From contig JANBQC010000505.1 in assembly GCA_027576995.1 (NCBI GenBank), positions 1 to 20,870 on the forward strand: DNA of 20,870 nucleotides, given 5' to 3'. This stretch comes from Dimargaris cristalligena. Its lineage: Eukaryota; Kickxellomycota; Dimargaritomycetes; Dimargaritales; Dimargaritaceae. The position numbers and the translations under genes were made by a program. Position 1 is the stretch's first letter; each line of letters begins with the position of its first letter. Positions 20,733 to 20,870 of this stretch are shown here, piece by piece. The notes below the pieces were generated by a model. It saw only the letters and a list, made by a program, of their open reading frames with translations. It had not been told where the DNA came from and searched no databases.

Positions 20733-20870
20733 CAACTATTGCCAATGCCTTCCTACTTGATCTGGTAAGCGCTGCCTATAGTAGTGATGAGCTCCATTAT
20801 CGTTGATAGATGCCGTCGACGTTTTGTTATTTATTGGCAATACTTATTACGCCAATTGGACAAGTCCACG

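Larger units (their letters stand above)
18000..20870. other. right-hand spacer without confident gene
   Basis: The 2.9 kb upstream of SPA2 contain its promoter (CT-rich on the minus strand) and no gene I can name. Microsatellites are listed separately. Two stretches look coding-like, at 19258-19912 and 19990-20284, and have their own entries. The other open frames, such as 18066-18395 and 18690-18953, are low-complexity or overlap each other. No tRNA, rRNA or transposon was seen. Confidence 0.45.

Overview
The window is eukaryotic nuclear DNA, most likely from a filamentous or early-diverging fungus. Six genes can be supported: a polarisome scaffold (Spa2), a Rab5 GTPase, mitochondrial prohibitin 1, complex III subunit 8, an SDF2-type MIR-domain protein, and two secreted-type orphan proteins (one counted with an F-box-like motif), giving seven in all. 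The introns are short spliceosomal ones (about 160-360 bases) with GT-AG ends, often GTAAGT donors and CTAAC/CTAAT-like branch sites. Coding DNA is GC-rich and the spacers are AT-rich, with many homopolymeric G or C runs. I suspect a zoopagomycete-type fungus, but this is a weak inference.

Layout: 1-847 is a spacer with a possible gene end at the left edge. 848-2654 (minus) is a two-exon gene for a protein with a signal-like N-terminus and an F-box-like motif. 2655-4656 is AT-rich and holds a decayed-looking frame. 4657-5412 (minus) is a secreted Pro/Gln-rich protein. 5413-7221 is a spacer shared by divergent genes. 7222-7905 (plus) is SDF2, convergent with RAB5 at 8869-9696 (minus). 9697-10569 is a divergent promoter region with a TATA box and a probable 5'-UTR intron for QCR8 (10570-10824, plus). 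PHB1 follows at 11825-12951 (plus, one intron). 13877-17999 (minus) is a seven-exon SPA2 gene. 18000-20870 has no confident gene, but two stretches look coding-like or decayed.

The genes are not an operon and share no single pathway. SPA2 and RAB5 serve polarised growth and endocytic traffic. QCR8 and PHB1, adjacent and co-directional, both act in the mitochondrial inner membrane. SDF2 acts in ER protein quality control. I found no rRNA, tRNA, CRISPR array or recognisable transposon. No clearly new multi-gene system is visible. The most unusual points are the F-box-like protein with a signal-like N-terminus, a long acidic insert in Rab5, the internal repeat in Spa2 and the decayed frames.
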